Shown here: positions 46,031 through 58,524 of the stretch, piece after piece | Position numbering within the stretch: position 1 is the stretch's first letter | How the letters are laid out: every line of letters starts with the position of its first letter | Assembly (NCBI GenBank): GCA_021442155.1 | Contig: CM038214.1 | Coordinates: 310,651,001-310,715,000 of the forward strand | Direction: 5' to 3' | DNA length: 64,000 nt | DNA from: Cymbidium sinense | Taxonomy: Eukaryota > Streptophyta > Magnoliopsida > Asparagales > Orchidaceae | Translations under genes and position numbers: made by a program | The notes under the pieces: model-generated | What the model was told of the DNA's origin: nothing | Seen by the model: only the letters and a program-made list of their open reading frames with translations | Databases searched by the model: none

Positions 46031-49000
46031 TGTTAGGGGTTTAGGAGGGTTTTAGGTTTAGGTTTGTGGCCTGTGGTTTTAGTGTTTAATGTTGTTTTAG
46101 TCACGGGTGGTTTAGTGTTGTTTTGTGGCTAGTTTTAGGTTTGTGGTTTAGGTTTAGGGTTTGGGGTTTTGGTTAGTTTAGGTGGCTGGGTTTGGGTTTA
46201 GTGTGGTTTAGGGTTTATGGTTTAGTTTAAGGTTAGATTTAGGGTAGGGTAGGTCAGAGTTTCAGGGCTCTAGTTTGGGCTCAGGTATTTAGGTCAGGTT
46301 AGGGGGCCCAGGGCCTTTCAGGGTTTAGGGCTCAGGTCAGAGCCTGCTAAGGTTAAGTCAGTGGTTAGCTAGCTTAGTTGGGTTTAGCCTCAGTGGTCCC
46401 AGCTAGATTTAGAGCCTAGGGTAGGCCTTGGTTGCCTAGGGTTTCATTTTTCTTTTAAAAAAATAATTAGGTAAACTGATAGCTTTAGGATTTTTTTAGT
46501 TTAATTAGTTTATTTTTTATTTAATTTATTTTATTTTATATTTTATTTTTATTTTGGTTTATTTTTAATTTTTATTTAGTTTATTTTATTTATTTTAGGT
46601 TTATTTATTTTAGTTTATTTTTTTAGGTTTGTTTTGTTTATGTTTATTTAGTTTAGTTTTATTCATTTCATTTTATGTTTAGTTTTGTTCTTTATTTTTA
46701 GGTTTAGGTTTGGCTTTTTATTTTATTTTATTTTTTTTTAGGTTTTAGATTTCATTTTAGGTTTATTTTAGGTTTTATTTTTTAGTTTAGGTTTATTTTA
46801 GTTTATTTCATTTATTTAGTTTAGGGTTTAGGTTTAGTTTATTTTAGTTTTAGTTTAGATTCAATTTATTTTAGTTTATGTAGTTTATTTTTATTTTGTT
46901 TATTTTTGGTTTTGACTTTATTTTTGAGTTTGGTTTAGGTTTTATTAGTTTATATTTAGGTTTAGTTTTTTAAATTTTTATTTTATTTTATTTTAGGTCT
47001 ATTTTATTTTTTATTTTTATTTTGATTTAGTTTTAATTTTATTTTATTTTATTTTTTATTTATTTTATTTTTAGGTTTAGGTTTTAAGCTTTTTAGTGTT
47101 TAGGTTTCAAGTTTTTATTTTAAGTTTATTTTGAGGTTTTAATTTTTAGAATAGTTTAGGTTTATTTTTTTAGTTTATTTTAATTTATTTAGTTTTAGGG
47201 TTTGGATTAGTTATTTTATTTAGGTTTAGATTTTATTTATTTTAGTTTAGTTTATTTTATTCAGTTTAGTCTATTTTATTTTGGTTATTTTATTTTATTT
47301 TAGGTTCAATTTTAATTTTAGTTTGGGTTGGATTTTATTTAATTTAGGTTTAGGTATTTAGTTTATTTTTTTTATTATTTTAGGTTTATTTTATTTTATT
47401 TTACATTTAGTTTTATTTTATTGGTTTTATTTTATTTTATTTAGTTTAGTCAGTTTATTTATTTTAGTTTATTTATTTATTTTATTATTTTTAGGTTTAG
47501 TAGTTTATTTTATTTTATTATTTAGGATACTTATTTTTAGGATTTAAGGTTTAGGGTTTGGGTTTAGAGTGGATGGGAGTGATCCCAGGAGTGGTAACGT
47601 CAGGTCAGTAGGGCCTAGGGTTTAGTCAAGACTGGGCCCAGGATCTTAAAGGTTTAGAGTGGCTCAGTGAGTCAGCCTCATAGCCCAGATTTTGTGGATG
47701 GTTAGAGTCTGGGATTTGGCCTGGTGGGCCCATTAGGTAGGTTTGGTTTGTGTGGCTCATAGTTTTGGTTTTAGTTTAGTGGCCTAGCCTAGGTTTTGGG
47801 TTTCTGGGTCAGTTTAGGTTTTATTGCCTAGTTATTTATTTAGATTTTTATTTAGGTTTAGTTATATTTTATTTATTTTTTTTATTTGGTTTAGGTTTAT
47901 TTTATTTTAAGTTTTTATTTTATTTTAGATTTAATTATTTATTTAGGTTTTATTTATTTTAAGTTTAGTTTAGATTTTTATTTATTTTATTAGTTTAGTT
48001 TTATTTTATATTTTATTTTCTTTAGGTTTAGCTTAGGTTTAGGTTTTAGTTTATGTTTTATTTTATTATAAATTTTTTTATTTTGGTAGTTTTATTTAAT
48101 TATTTTTTATTTAGTTTTATAGTTTATTTTATTTAGAGTTTAGGTTTAGGTTTAGATTTTATTTTAGAATTTATTTTTAGTTTAGGTTTAGGCATATTTT
48201 TAGTTTATTTTATTTTATTTAGTTTAGGGTTTAGTTTTTTATTTATTTTAGTTTATTTATTTTAGGTTTATTTATTTTATTTTATTCTTATAGGGTTAGT
48301 TTTTTTATTTTTCATTTAGGGTTTGGTTTAATTTTTTATTTATTTATAGGTTTTATTTTAGGATCATTTTGAATTTATGTTTATTTAGTTTTATTTTATT
48401 TTATTTTAAGTTTATTTTTTTTTTTGTTTAGTTTTATTTTATTTAGGTTTTTATTTGAGGTTTATTTTTTTTTGTCTTGTTTATTTATTTTATTTATTTA
48501 TTTTATTTTTTATTTTATTTTATTTTATTTTAGGTTTAGGTTTTATTTTATTTTATTTTATTTTATTTTTTTGGTTATTTATTTATTTTGTTTTAGGTTT
48601 TATTTTAGTTTAGGTTTTTGTTTTAGGTTTAGGGCTTGTGGTTTAGTTAGGGTTTGAGGCTCACGATTTAGGGTTTAGGGTTTTTGTGATTAGGGTTATT
48701 TTAGGTTTAGTTATAGGGTTTAGGTTTATTTAGATTATTTTTTGTTTATTTTAGTTTTTTTTATTTTTTTTATTTTTTATTTTATTTAGTTTAGTTAATT
48801 TATTTTAGGTTTATTTATTTTAGTAAACTTTTAGGTTTAGGTTTAGGCTTAGGTTTATTTTTTAGTTTAGTTTTATTTTTATTTTATTTTAGATTTAGGT
48901 TTTATATATTATATTTATAGGTTTGGGGTTTCATTTTATTTTTTTTAGCTTTAGGTTTTTCTATTTTAGGTTTATTTTTAGGAATTATTATTTTGTTTAG

Positions 49001-50700
49001 GTTTAGGTTTATTTTTAGGAATTATTATTTTTATTTTATTTTTATTTAGTTTTGGTTTAGGTTTAAGAATAGTTTATTTTAGGTTTAATTTTAGGTTTTA
49101 TTTATTTTAGTTTAGTTTATCTTAATTTAGGTTTAGGTTTATTTTAATTTTATTTTAGGTTTATGTTTTTTTTCTAGTTTAAGGTTTTGGTTTTATTTTT
49201 TTATTTATTTTTAGGTTTTATTTTTATTTTTTTTAGGTTTTTTTATTTAGTTTTAATTTTAATTTATTTTAGTTTATTTTAATTTTATTTTTTAGGTTTA
49301 GTTTTTTATTTTATGTTTTTTTTTAATAGCATTATTATTTTAGTTTAGTTTTTTATTTTTAATTTTATTTTTTTTAGGTTTAGGTTTGGTTTAGTTTATG
49401 TTTTTTTTTATTTTATTTTTTCATTATTTTTTGGTTTACGTTTTTTATTTATTTTATTTTTAGGTTTTTATTTTAGGTTTATGTTTATCTTTTAGGTTTA
49501 GGGTTTATAGTTTTAGAGTTTAGGTTTTAGGTTTTTTATTTTAGATTTATTTTGGTTTTTTTAGATTAGGTTTAGGTTTAGTTTTTTTATTTTATTTTAG
49601 TTTAGGGTTTGGGTTTAGATTTAAGTTTAGGTTTAAATTTTATTTATTTATTTTAGTTTATTTTATTTTAAGTTTAGGTTCATTTTGTTTATTTTAATTT
49701 TAATTTTAGTTTTATTTTTTTAGTTTAGAGTTTGGGTTTTATTTTTATTTATTTTAGGTTTTATTTATTTTATTTTTAGGTTTTAGTTTTATTTATTTAT
49801 TTTATTTTTTAGGTTTATTTTATTTAGGTTTTCATCTTAGGTTCTTTGTGGTTTAGTTTAGGTTTTTCTTTATTTTATTTAGTTTATTTTTATTAGTTTA
49901 TTTTATTCTATTTTTAGGTTTAGGTATAAGTTTTATTTTACTTTATTTTTATTTCATTTAGGTTTGTGGATTTTATTTATTTTATTTTAGGTTTATTTAG
50001 TTTAAGTTTAGGTTTTGTGTTTTAGATCAGTAGTTTGGGTTTTTTAGGCCTAGGGTCAGGGATCTGTGGTTTATGTTTAGGTAGTGTTTAGGTTTAGTGT
50101 AGGTTTAGGGTTAGTTTTTGGTTTAGGTTAATTTAGTCAGTATTTAGGTTTGGGTCCAGTAGTTTGGTTTAGTTTTAGTTTAGGGTTTTTTGATAGGGTT
50201 TATGGTTTTAGGATTTATTTTTTTTAGATTAAAACCCAGTTAGGTTTATTTATTTTATTTATTTTAGTTTATTTTATTTTATTTTATTTAGGTTTATTTT
50301 TTTTTATTTTTTTAGGTTTATTTATTTTTTATTTTTAGATTTAGGTTTATTTTTAGTTTTAGTTTTTTTTTTTGGTTTAGGTCTTATTTTTTTTATTTTT
50401 TGGTATATTTTTATTTTTATTTTATTTTTTAGGTTTATGTAGGTTTTATTTTAGGTTTATTTTTAATTTTAATTAGTTTAGGTTTAGGTTTATTTTTAGT
50501 TTAGGGTTTAGGTTTAGTTTATTTTAGGTTTAGGTTTAAGTTTTATTTATTTTAGTTTATTTTATTTTAATTTAGCTTTTTGTTTATTTTAGGTTTAGCT
50601 TTTTTTTAGTTTAGGGTTTAGGTTTTATTATTTATTTATTTTAGGTTTTATTTTTGATTTATTTTTAGGTTTAGTTTTTTTATTTAGTTTTTATTTAGGG
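46031..50700. repeat. Telomere-like array T4, inverted (TTTAGGG orientation)
   Basis: From base 46031 the G-rich strand is on top: TTTAGGG, TTTAGG, TTTAG and TTTA units for 4.7 kb. G loss is severe, so TTTATTTTATTTTA-like stretches dominate at 46480-47520 and 47830-50700. Two richer patches (46030-46440 and 47540-47830) carry many CCTAGGG, CTCAG and GGCC variants not seen in the CCCTAAA arrays. Inverted forms of the recurring block occur at about 46464-46476 (TAATTAGGTAAAC) and 48832 (AGTAAACTTTTAGG). The open frame at 48424-48657 is translated repeat. The array ends at a truncated gypsy gag. Confidence 0.87.
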
Positions 50701-50701
50701 T

Positions 50702-53310
50702 TTTGTTCCACCATCTTTCATGATCTTTGATGGCTCCACGATAACACATTGCATACTTTAGCTACCGTATTTACAGAACGACTCCTCTTCACCTTTCAGT
50801 AGTCTATCAGGTGTTGCATTTGATTAGTATGCCGAACTGCCCAACGGTTTGGTGAAGACTTTTGTTGAGTTGGAGCACCTCTTTATCAAGAGGTTTGCTG
50901 GAGCTCAGCAGAGGGTGACTATATGCGACTTCATTATAGAGAAACAGAAACTCAACGAGTCCTTTGTTGATTACATTCTCAGGTGGAGCAACCTGAGCAT
51001 GTAATGCGAACCACAGTTGTCCGAATAACATGCAATTAAGATTCTTCTCAAGAATATCCATGGCCCGGTTGCCTTCATGTTTAAGGGCTTTACCATAAAA
51101 ACATTTGAGAAATTAATCAACAAGGCTAACCTATAAGAAGCCAAGCTTTCCTTTAACCAATCATCTAGGCAAGCCATAAATGGTGTTTGAGAAGAAGCTT
51201 GGGATAGTTGTGAGTGAGAAGAAACACCAAGAGGAGACCAGCGCCAGCCTCCTTTTCCACCTCTTCCACCTCGCCATCATATCGGCCACCAGCCACAAAT
51301 GACCATTTCACCTCCATTACAATGCGTATTCATATCCATCGCTAGGTAGCTACTTTCCACCCACTCTTACCGATAGATTGAATAAGCCATATTCATTCAA
51401 GAGGGATTTTAGTTAGGAAAATCTTTAAGAATCTCTTAAAGAAATCAGACTTTAGTTACTAGAGCCTAAGAGGCCAGAGGAAGTGTGCAAGAGCGATGAT
51501 CCTAGCTATTGCCCCAACCACCGCATGTTAGGCCATGTCTTAGAGGATTATATCACTTTTAAGGACTAGTTTGAGCGCAACTACAAGTTAAGAGCCATAG
51601 TTATCCCTAAAGAATACTTATTAGAACAACCATCTAGTTCTGTTAGAGTAATCCTTGCGGATACTTGCGATCCTTTTAAGACCAAAGAAGGTTAGTATAT
51701 CTCCCTATCCTGAACATCTAAGAAGATCATTTATAAGATCAAGAAGCTTTCCTTGGAGGTTCCTAAAGTAGCTCAAACCTCCAACATCAAGGAAGGTTTG
51801 ATAGTTGCAAAGGATGGAGTGACAACAACAAACTAGCTCACCATGCTTGCCGAGATAGTCCAAGAGGCAACCACCATCCAAGTCCATTCTCAACTGTAGC
51901 TACCACCTTCTCGCCTCCTCTATGGCAGAGCATTGTATCTATTAATAACGCACTAAATCCCTTACTCTGCTTACTTTACATGATTTCTACCATGTACCTC
52001 CACCCAAAAATAAATTAATGAAGAAAGCCAATTCTACTTCAATATTGTCTACTTCTGATGTTCTTGATATTATTCCTATTGAGAGCTCTCTGAGTCTAAA
52101 TACAAATAATGGCTCTAGTAGTTTCGATCCTTTCTTTCTGATTCAAAGTCAGACTATCCTTCTCGAAATCAATCAAGTTCACCTCTTAAGATTGACTTGG
52201 AGATAACTAACTCTGAGGATCTCATAGGAGAAGATGGGTATGCCCGAAGGTAGAACTTTCCACAAGCTCATCATTCCAAGAAGTCACTCAAGTCAACCTA
52301 GAAGTGGCAAAGTTCTACCTCCTAGGGTAGCACCTCATGATAAGGGTAAGCAAGACATTGCTTTCTATGAGCAGATAGCCCCTCCATAGGATGCTCCACC
52401 CATGGATATGTTTATGGAGGATGTCCTAATTCACCTTTGAAAGTTTCTAGCTAAGTTAAGCATAAACAATGCCCTTGACATATCCAAAGAGATGAGGGAA
52501 TCTCTAATCAAGACCTTACTTGATCTAGAGATATTCTTAGCTCAGTTGACTACTACTAAAGAGGAGCATGCCACTCGAAGGACATCTTAGGAGTTATATT
52601 CAATGATGAAGACTTACTCCTCAGGATGACCGAGCATAACTGCCTCTTTACTATACAACAGATGTTGGCAAATCTGGCTATCGAGTTAGTTGACTAGGTG
52701 TATTAGTCAACATTATGAGTCTAAGAACCCTTGCCTACTTGAGGATTGACATCTCCAAACTCCAAAAGAAAGGATGATGTTGAGATTCAATGAACATGGC
52801 GAGAGGACCTTGTGGTGTTTATTTTTGGATGTAGGGGGGGACACCACACAGATCATAAGGGGGGTACTTTTTGAGGTGATCAAGTACAACATTGAGATAT
52901 GATGTACTATCTTGAAAGATAGCATCACCCTACAATGGACCTAATCACGTAATAAGGACTCCTAAGGAATGATGGGTCTATGAATAAAGTAGGGTTTATA
53001 TTATACCAGGTTCTTAAGTTCCCTAAGGTGGCAAGCCTCCATAGTTAATTACATCTTAGGAAATGAAATTTCTTAAGAATACTCTCAATTAAAGTAGACA
53101 ATTATCATCTCCAAAGATTTCAAAGTTAGACTACCAAAGGATTCATCGTATTTGGAAAATCAATTAGGAAAGTTCGATGAGAAGACTTATTTTTGGAATC
53201 CAAATGAAATAAGTAGGAAATACTCATGATACTAGGAAGCCTACTAAGCATTCCAATCTATCCTATGGTTGGGCTTTATAATTTTGAAGTTGAAGAGATT
53301 TATATGTTTT
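50702..53310 (+). pseudogene. Gypsy element C: 5'-truncated gag and possible protease part
   Basis: The first recognisable codons (FMIFDGST, then SLSGVAFD-stop-YAELPNGLVK) are the gag core of Tat/Athila-like elements; the stop at 50825-50827 stands for Trp (TGG to TAG). KTFVELEHLFIKRFAGAQ, RVTICDF and LNESFVDYILRW follow. At 51510-51551 the knuckle-like motif C-x2-H-x4-H-x4-Y (CPNHRMLGHVLEDY) has tyrosine for the last cysteine. GHVLEDYITFKD and PKEYLLEQPSSSVRVIL continue the family pattern. At 52760-52890, RFNEHGERTLW and FEVIKYNI may be the protease region; this is less sure. The gag start is missing: the TTTAGGG array joins directly. Frequent stops make it dead. Gag would form the virus-like particle. 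Confidence 0.8.
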
Positions 53311-55330
53311 GAGTTGAAATTTAATTAGATTACTAGTGCTTATAATCTAACAACACAAGGTTGAGGGAATGCGTAAGAGGTGAGGATTTATGCTCATAGC
53401 CTGAAAGAAATAGCTACCTCGGATCCTAAATCTTTAGAGCTTTAGTATGAGCTAAAGCACGACCAAAATCTAAGCGTGGACATAAGGTTTACCTCCATAG
53501 AGAGAATAAATTGTCGACTTCTAGACATATAATAATAACAGGTGGTACCACTAACTCCTCCTATGATTTTAAAACCATGTAGGCTTATGAATTGCAAGAT
53601 AGCTAAGGTAGTTATTTATTAGAATGAGTCTAAAGTCTGAGTGGTATGAGCATATGACTTAATCTATAGATGCAAAATTCTTTTCAAATTTTATTTCATT
53701 TTAGACACATCATTTTTTAAGGGTTTAGGATTTTTATGCTTAAATGCATGATGAAATAGGTTATGGGTCAAATCAGCTAGAAGAAACTATACTCCACCAC
53801 AAGATGCCTCATAGGTCAAGCATTCCTTTATTGCAAGGAGATCCTTCATGTTAAAGAGAGAAAGAATATGCATGCATGATGTGAAACATATAACCATACA
53901 TCTAAGAAGTTGCTAAATCTTTTAATTATCTTATTTATGTCTTAGGCTTTATGATGAGGTTATGAGTTGTTTAAAATTTAGTTATGAGTGATTAGTTGCA
54001 TAGAAAAGTTATTTTTATCCTAAGATCTTTATTGTATCCAAGCCTCACATTAAAGCATCAATCATTTAAGAAACTATGAAAAGCATGCCGTCACATGCAC
54101 AATGTAAACATAACATCAAACAATTATATAACTATAAAATAATAAAAGGTGTCGTATTTTCCTACAACTTGAAGGGAGATAAGATGGGTAGCTGAGCTCT
54201 ACCCTTATACAACCTGCAATATGAAAGAATAATTATAATTGTATTAATGATATGGGGTCTTCTTTCTTCATATCTCCATTTTTGTTCATTCCTTCTTTGG
54301 ATGGTGCTTGCTTCAAAGGCATCACAGGCACCCAGACAAAGCCTTCTAGCCTTGCTCATCCTAATCCCCATAGCACTAATCCTAATTCCTATTGCAAAAT
54401 TACATTTATGTGGAAAAGTAAATCTAACTACACAAAAATAGTGGTTAGCTAAATATACATATAATCCCAAGCAGTTGTATTTATAATTTGGACTTAGCAC
54501 CTACACATGGGACTAAGCCCACACACCTAACTTGGATTATGCTTAAGGATTTAACCCAAAAGAGCATTCACATTTATTTTTAAGCATCCCTTTAGCATAA
54601 TCCCATAAAAAAAAGATTAGGCTAATATTGGCTATCATCAGTCTGAAGCATACACCTAACATCAATCTAAAATAATACATCATAAAACAAAATATACATC
54701 ATCATCGTCATCTTAACTTAGATCTAGAAGTGGTGACTTAATTCTAATGTGTATTAAGGCTTGTGTGGTAAGTCTTGTTAGGCATTAGTGTTGTATTTTC
54801 TAAGTGTAGAAGGATTCAATTTAACATGAAAGGTTGATTTCACTTGAAGTAGTTTAATTGATTTGAGAGTTTTAATTTGTGTTTTCTTTTGCTTCATTTG
54901 ATTAGACTTAGCAACTAAGTGTTATAAAGAGAGAAAAATAGAATTTTCCTCTTTCATCCATACCTTAAGTCACTTTCTAAAGTATATTAATTTGATTTAG
55001 TTCTCTTTAGTGAATAGCTTATTAAATGAATTAATTAATCCTAAGTTTAGGTTCACTTTAAATAATCATATTCAAAATGAAAGGAATCTTAAGATTAATT
55101 TAATGGAATTACTACCACATTACATATATTAAATAATTCATTTCCATCATATGTAACATGCATATGATTTAATCTAAGTGTATCTATACATGCAACATAT
55201 TTTAGAACACTTAAATGATGAATGTATGTGTATATTTAGAATTTATATTTTATTTGATTGAATTATTTAAACATAATAATTTAAAACTTTATCCAAATTA
55301 TTATACAAAAAAGACATAAGATTATAATTA
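53311..55330. other. AT-rich unidentified DNA downstream of gag
   Basis: No domain is recognisable. Near 53320-53640 short pieces in gag frames may still belong to the element. Around 54130 TATAACTATAAAATAATAAAA is followed by mixed sequence, which would suit an LTR promoter, but no terminal repeats were found. Overlapping open frames on both strands at 54162-54500 have no family resemblance and look like chance. Several phrases such as GGATTATGCTTAAGG and AGCATAATCCCAT form small inverted words around 54530-54610. Confidence 0.5.
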
Positions 55331-55960
55331 AATAGGCATGTGTTGTTATTAAACCAGGGAAGTGAGGTAATCAAATGACCTCCTTGGAGCTAGCTAAAGC
55401 ATCGTATTCTCGGGATGTCTAGACTATATACCCTTTTGAATTTAAACATATGTAAATTCATATACATGAACATAGGAAGTAAGCTCCAAATCATATGGCT
55501 AATTTCAACCACATAGTCAATTATGAATGCATGCAATTTTAATGTAAAATGGGATTTTTATTCACTAATCACATATACATACATGCACAAAGATATAGGC
55601 AAGTACATGTTATTGTTAAACCAAGAAAGTGAGGTAATCAAATGACCTTCTTGGGGCTAACTAAGGCCTTATATTTTTGGGATGTCCAGGCTATAAACTT
55701 GCTTTTCTTGGACACACATGGATGTATACATAAATGAGGAAAGAAAACCATGCAAAGATTGTATTTTTTTAATTGAATAATTTATATATATGAATTAAAG
55801 CTCTATTTAAATTCTAATGTTGAAATACAAAAGAATGAAATCAAATGGGTATGTGCCATTGTTAAACCATGGAAGTGAAGTAATAAAATGTCTTCCATGG
55901 GGATAGCTAAAGCCTCATGCTCCCAGGATGTCACTATACCATTACCATTCAATCTTATAT
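55331..55960. repeat. Three tandem copies of a ~255-bp repeat
   Basis: The core TGTTATTGTTAAACCA(G/A)GGAAGTGAGGTAAT followed by CAAATGACCT(C)CTTGG, a GCTA(A)CTAA(A)GC word and GGATGTC(C)AGACTATA occurs at about 55338, 55608 and 55853. The spacing is 270 and 245 bases. Between cores lies variable AT-rich DNA. There is no coding potential. Tandem repeats of this size are common in long LTRs or untranslated parts of Tat-lineage elements, but the host element is not proven. Confidence 0.75.
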
Positions 55961-57240
55961 AAATCAACAATTGAATAGAGGAAAGAGAAATTAACATTCA
56001 TACACTTAAGCTATAAGCACATGTTTTTTTATGCATTTATAACTAGCATCATAACACATATTATTATTCATTTATAAGCTTTTGAAAATACATTTGGATT
56101 TAATAGTGATAATAGCCATGCATATTTAAATCAACACATGCAAGAAATACAGGAAATCCATTTTATTTTACTTGATTTTGAAAAGATGGATGCATGAATT
56201 CAAATGACATACCAAATTTAACATGATTGGAAAGAAGACAATCAAATATAAGCATGTGATTCATTCAACCAAACTAGTTCTTAAGGACAAACAAATCAAA
56301 TAAGATTATTTAAAGCAAACCAAAGCTTCTTTATTAATTAAGTTTTGGATTTGATTTGATTTAAAGAGGAGAAGAGAAATCATCACTTGTTGTTTTAAAT
56401 CCATTCCCACATTAGTGATTTGATTTAATTTAAGGAAATGTAATTAATTTAATTTTATAGGTTAATTAAGTTGAACCATTAATTAGATGAATTAATTACC
56501 CTTACCTATGTCACCTTAAAGTAATTAACTAAATAATTATGAGCCAACATGATATGCATGGAAAATAAACTTGAAATAATCTAGAAATAAAGGGGCCTAA
56601 TGCAATTGGCTCATGATTAATAGTTAATTAGATTAAGGGACTTAATTAATTACTCTTATGGTTTTCCACACATGTGGACTAACCATAATTTCATTAAACT
56701 CCTTAGATTAAACACCTAAAGATCTACCCCATGATTTAATTAATTGGGTCTCATGTGATTTTGATTTCAATTTGATTAAGTGATTTAATTAATTAATTAA
56801 ATCTCAATTAATTTCATTTTAAAAAATGTGAAATGAGCATAGGAAAGGGTCCCAATTATTCCTTAGTTCACTTACATTGAACAATGATTAATAAACTTAA
56901 TTAACCAATTTATTACTATTCATGGGATTAATAATCATTAATTAACTTAAAGAGTAGTTAAAGTTTAATTAGTCAATTTTCTTAATTAAGTGAGCAATAA
57001 ATCCCAAGAATGAGGGAGAGGTCATCCCATTAAATTATCACAAAATTTGGGATTAATTGCTTAAGTAATTAAGTTAATAAATTTTGCAATTAAACCTTAA
57101 TTAAACTTTAATTACTATTCAAAATTAGTTAAGATCATTTTTAATTAATTCTTCTCTGAAAGACCTTTAAAATGAGTATTTATTTGCATTATTTTTATTT
57201 TGCTATGATTTTTTATTATTTTTAGAAGTTTCAGCTAGTA
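55961..57240. other. AT-rich non-coding DNA with many TTAATTAA words
   Basis: The interval is rich in TTAATTAA, AATTAATT and GATTTGATTT words, especially 56300-57180. It lacks long open frames, domains or clear tandem units. It may belong to the same long LTR-like region as the 255-bp repeats. Nothing else is seen. Confidence 0.5.
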
Positions 57241-58524
57241 AAAAAATTAATTAAGCCTAATTAAAGCCTAATCCTATTGGCGCCATGTGGCGTATGCTTC
57301 ATGTATGCATGCCGATTGGCTACTTAAAACTTATCCGACTCAGTACCTACATGGAGGTGGTGGACGTGCTTTCTCGTCTGCCGTATGATCTAAGATTGGA
57401 TAGCTACGATTAATCCCATAGCTTAATAGGATTAAATCATATCGATATCGATCATCGTCCATTTCGATCAAGCGAACATATGGTGTGTGATCTAACGTCA
57501 CATGAGTGAGGAGAATGGAGTGCTCATTGCTCACTTGATCGAGCATACTACTCGGATCAACTCCAAGGATCCACCTTCACGACATCAATTGGAGGATCCA
57601 ACGGTCAAGATCACATGAGATGAAAGTTTTCTTCAAAAGCTCCAACCCATTTTCTAAGGATCAATTTTGGAAGCATACCTCATCGGAGCTCAAGATCGTC
57701 GGCTCGAACAATTGAGGAAGCTTCATCTAATAGAAATAAAGCCTTGTTGACTAGCAATGAGATCAATTCCTTGATGTTCGCTCAGAAGGCCATGAACTAA
57801 TGATTTAGAGCTTGGCTTTGATTAAAGTCCCACCTTTGATGCTCAGGAAGCTTAGGAGATGATTCATTCTTTCTTGATGAGGACTAAGTAAGGTGCGTAC
57901 AAAGTTAATTTGAGTTTGATAGAAATGGAAGTTAGGTTAGAAATGGAGTGTCATATTTTGGGATGGGCGAGAATGGCATTTTTTTGATCAAGAATGAGCA
58001 TGGGAGCTGAGAATGGCTCTAGCAACTCATCTTGGGTAGCTAGGGCTCTAAGGAATGATTTTTGTGTGTGTTTGAGTGGAAATGAGGGGTGTATACCCCC
58101 ATCACTGATTGAATGGTGGGATCAGTTTGGCTTTTTTGGTGATAGCCATCTCGAGGAGTTGTGTGGGTGGCGAGGAGGAGGTGAGTTGGATCGGCTAGGT
58201 TGGTTGAAGGTGTAGAGGTGGCTACCAAGGAGGAAACATGGGTGTCCTATGGGTTTCAAATGCTCCAATGGGGAGGGTGAGGTGATTTCACTTCCTATGG
58301 GTCATGGCTGACCCAACCACCCCTTGGGTGGGTTGGTCAATGTCCCAGGTGCCTAGGTGGACAATTAGGGAGTACAAAGTGGCAAAGGAATGAAATGACC
58401 ACATGGGTGATTTGTCTCATGTGATGCCCTTGACCCAAGGGTAGAATGATCATTTAGCATTGTATTTGATTTGGGCAGATTTGAAATGAGCCAAAAGTGG
58501 TTAGCCCAAATTTCAATTCAATTG
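57241..58524. other. Higher-GC low-copy-looking segment, function not recognised
   Basis: Composition shifts to mixed, with words such as GGCGCCATGTGGCGTATGC and ATCGATATCGATCATCG. It has short open frames on both strands (57340-57546 minus; 57994-58215 plus, overlapped by 58040-58228 minus). The overlap of opposite frames and lack of domains argue against genes. A promoter-bearing LTR part is one possibility, because GGTCAA-rich gypsy DNA follows without a visible break. Confidence 0.45.

Noticed and set aside
46000..46060. End-to-end telomere fusion
   Set aside because: A fusion of two chromosome ends gives TTTAGGG followed by CCCTAAA on one strand; here the order is reversed.
50690..50720. 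De novo telomere addition on a broken gag gene
   Set aside because: Healing at the left side of gag would place CCCTAAA, not TTTAGGG, on the + strand.
54162..54500. Overlapping open frames on both strands (112, 64 and 66 codons)
   Set aside because: They overlap each other, resemble no family, and lie in AT-rich repeat-like DNA.
57340..58228. Three short open frames in the higher-GC segment, considered as gene exons
   Set aside because: Opposite-strand frames overlap, no domain is recognisable, and no splice pattern could be supported by eye.
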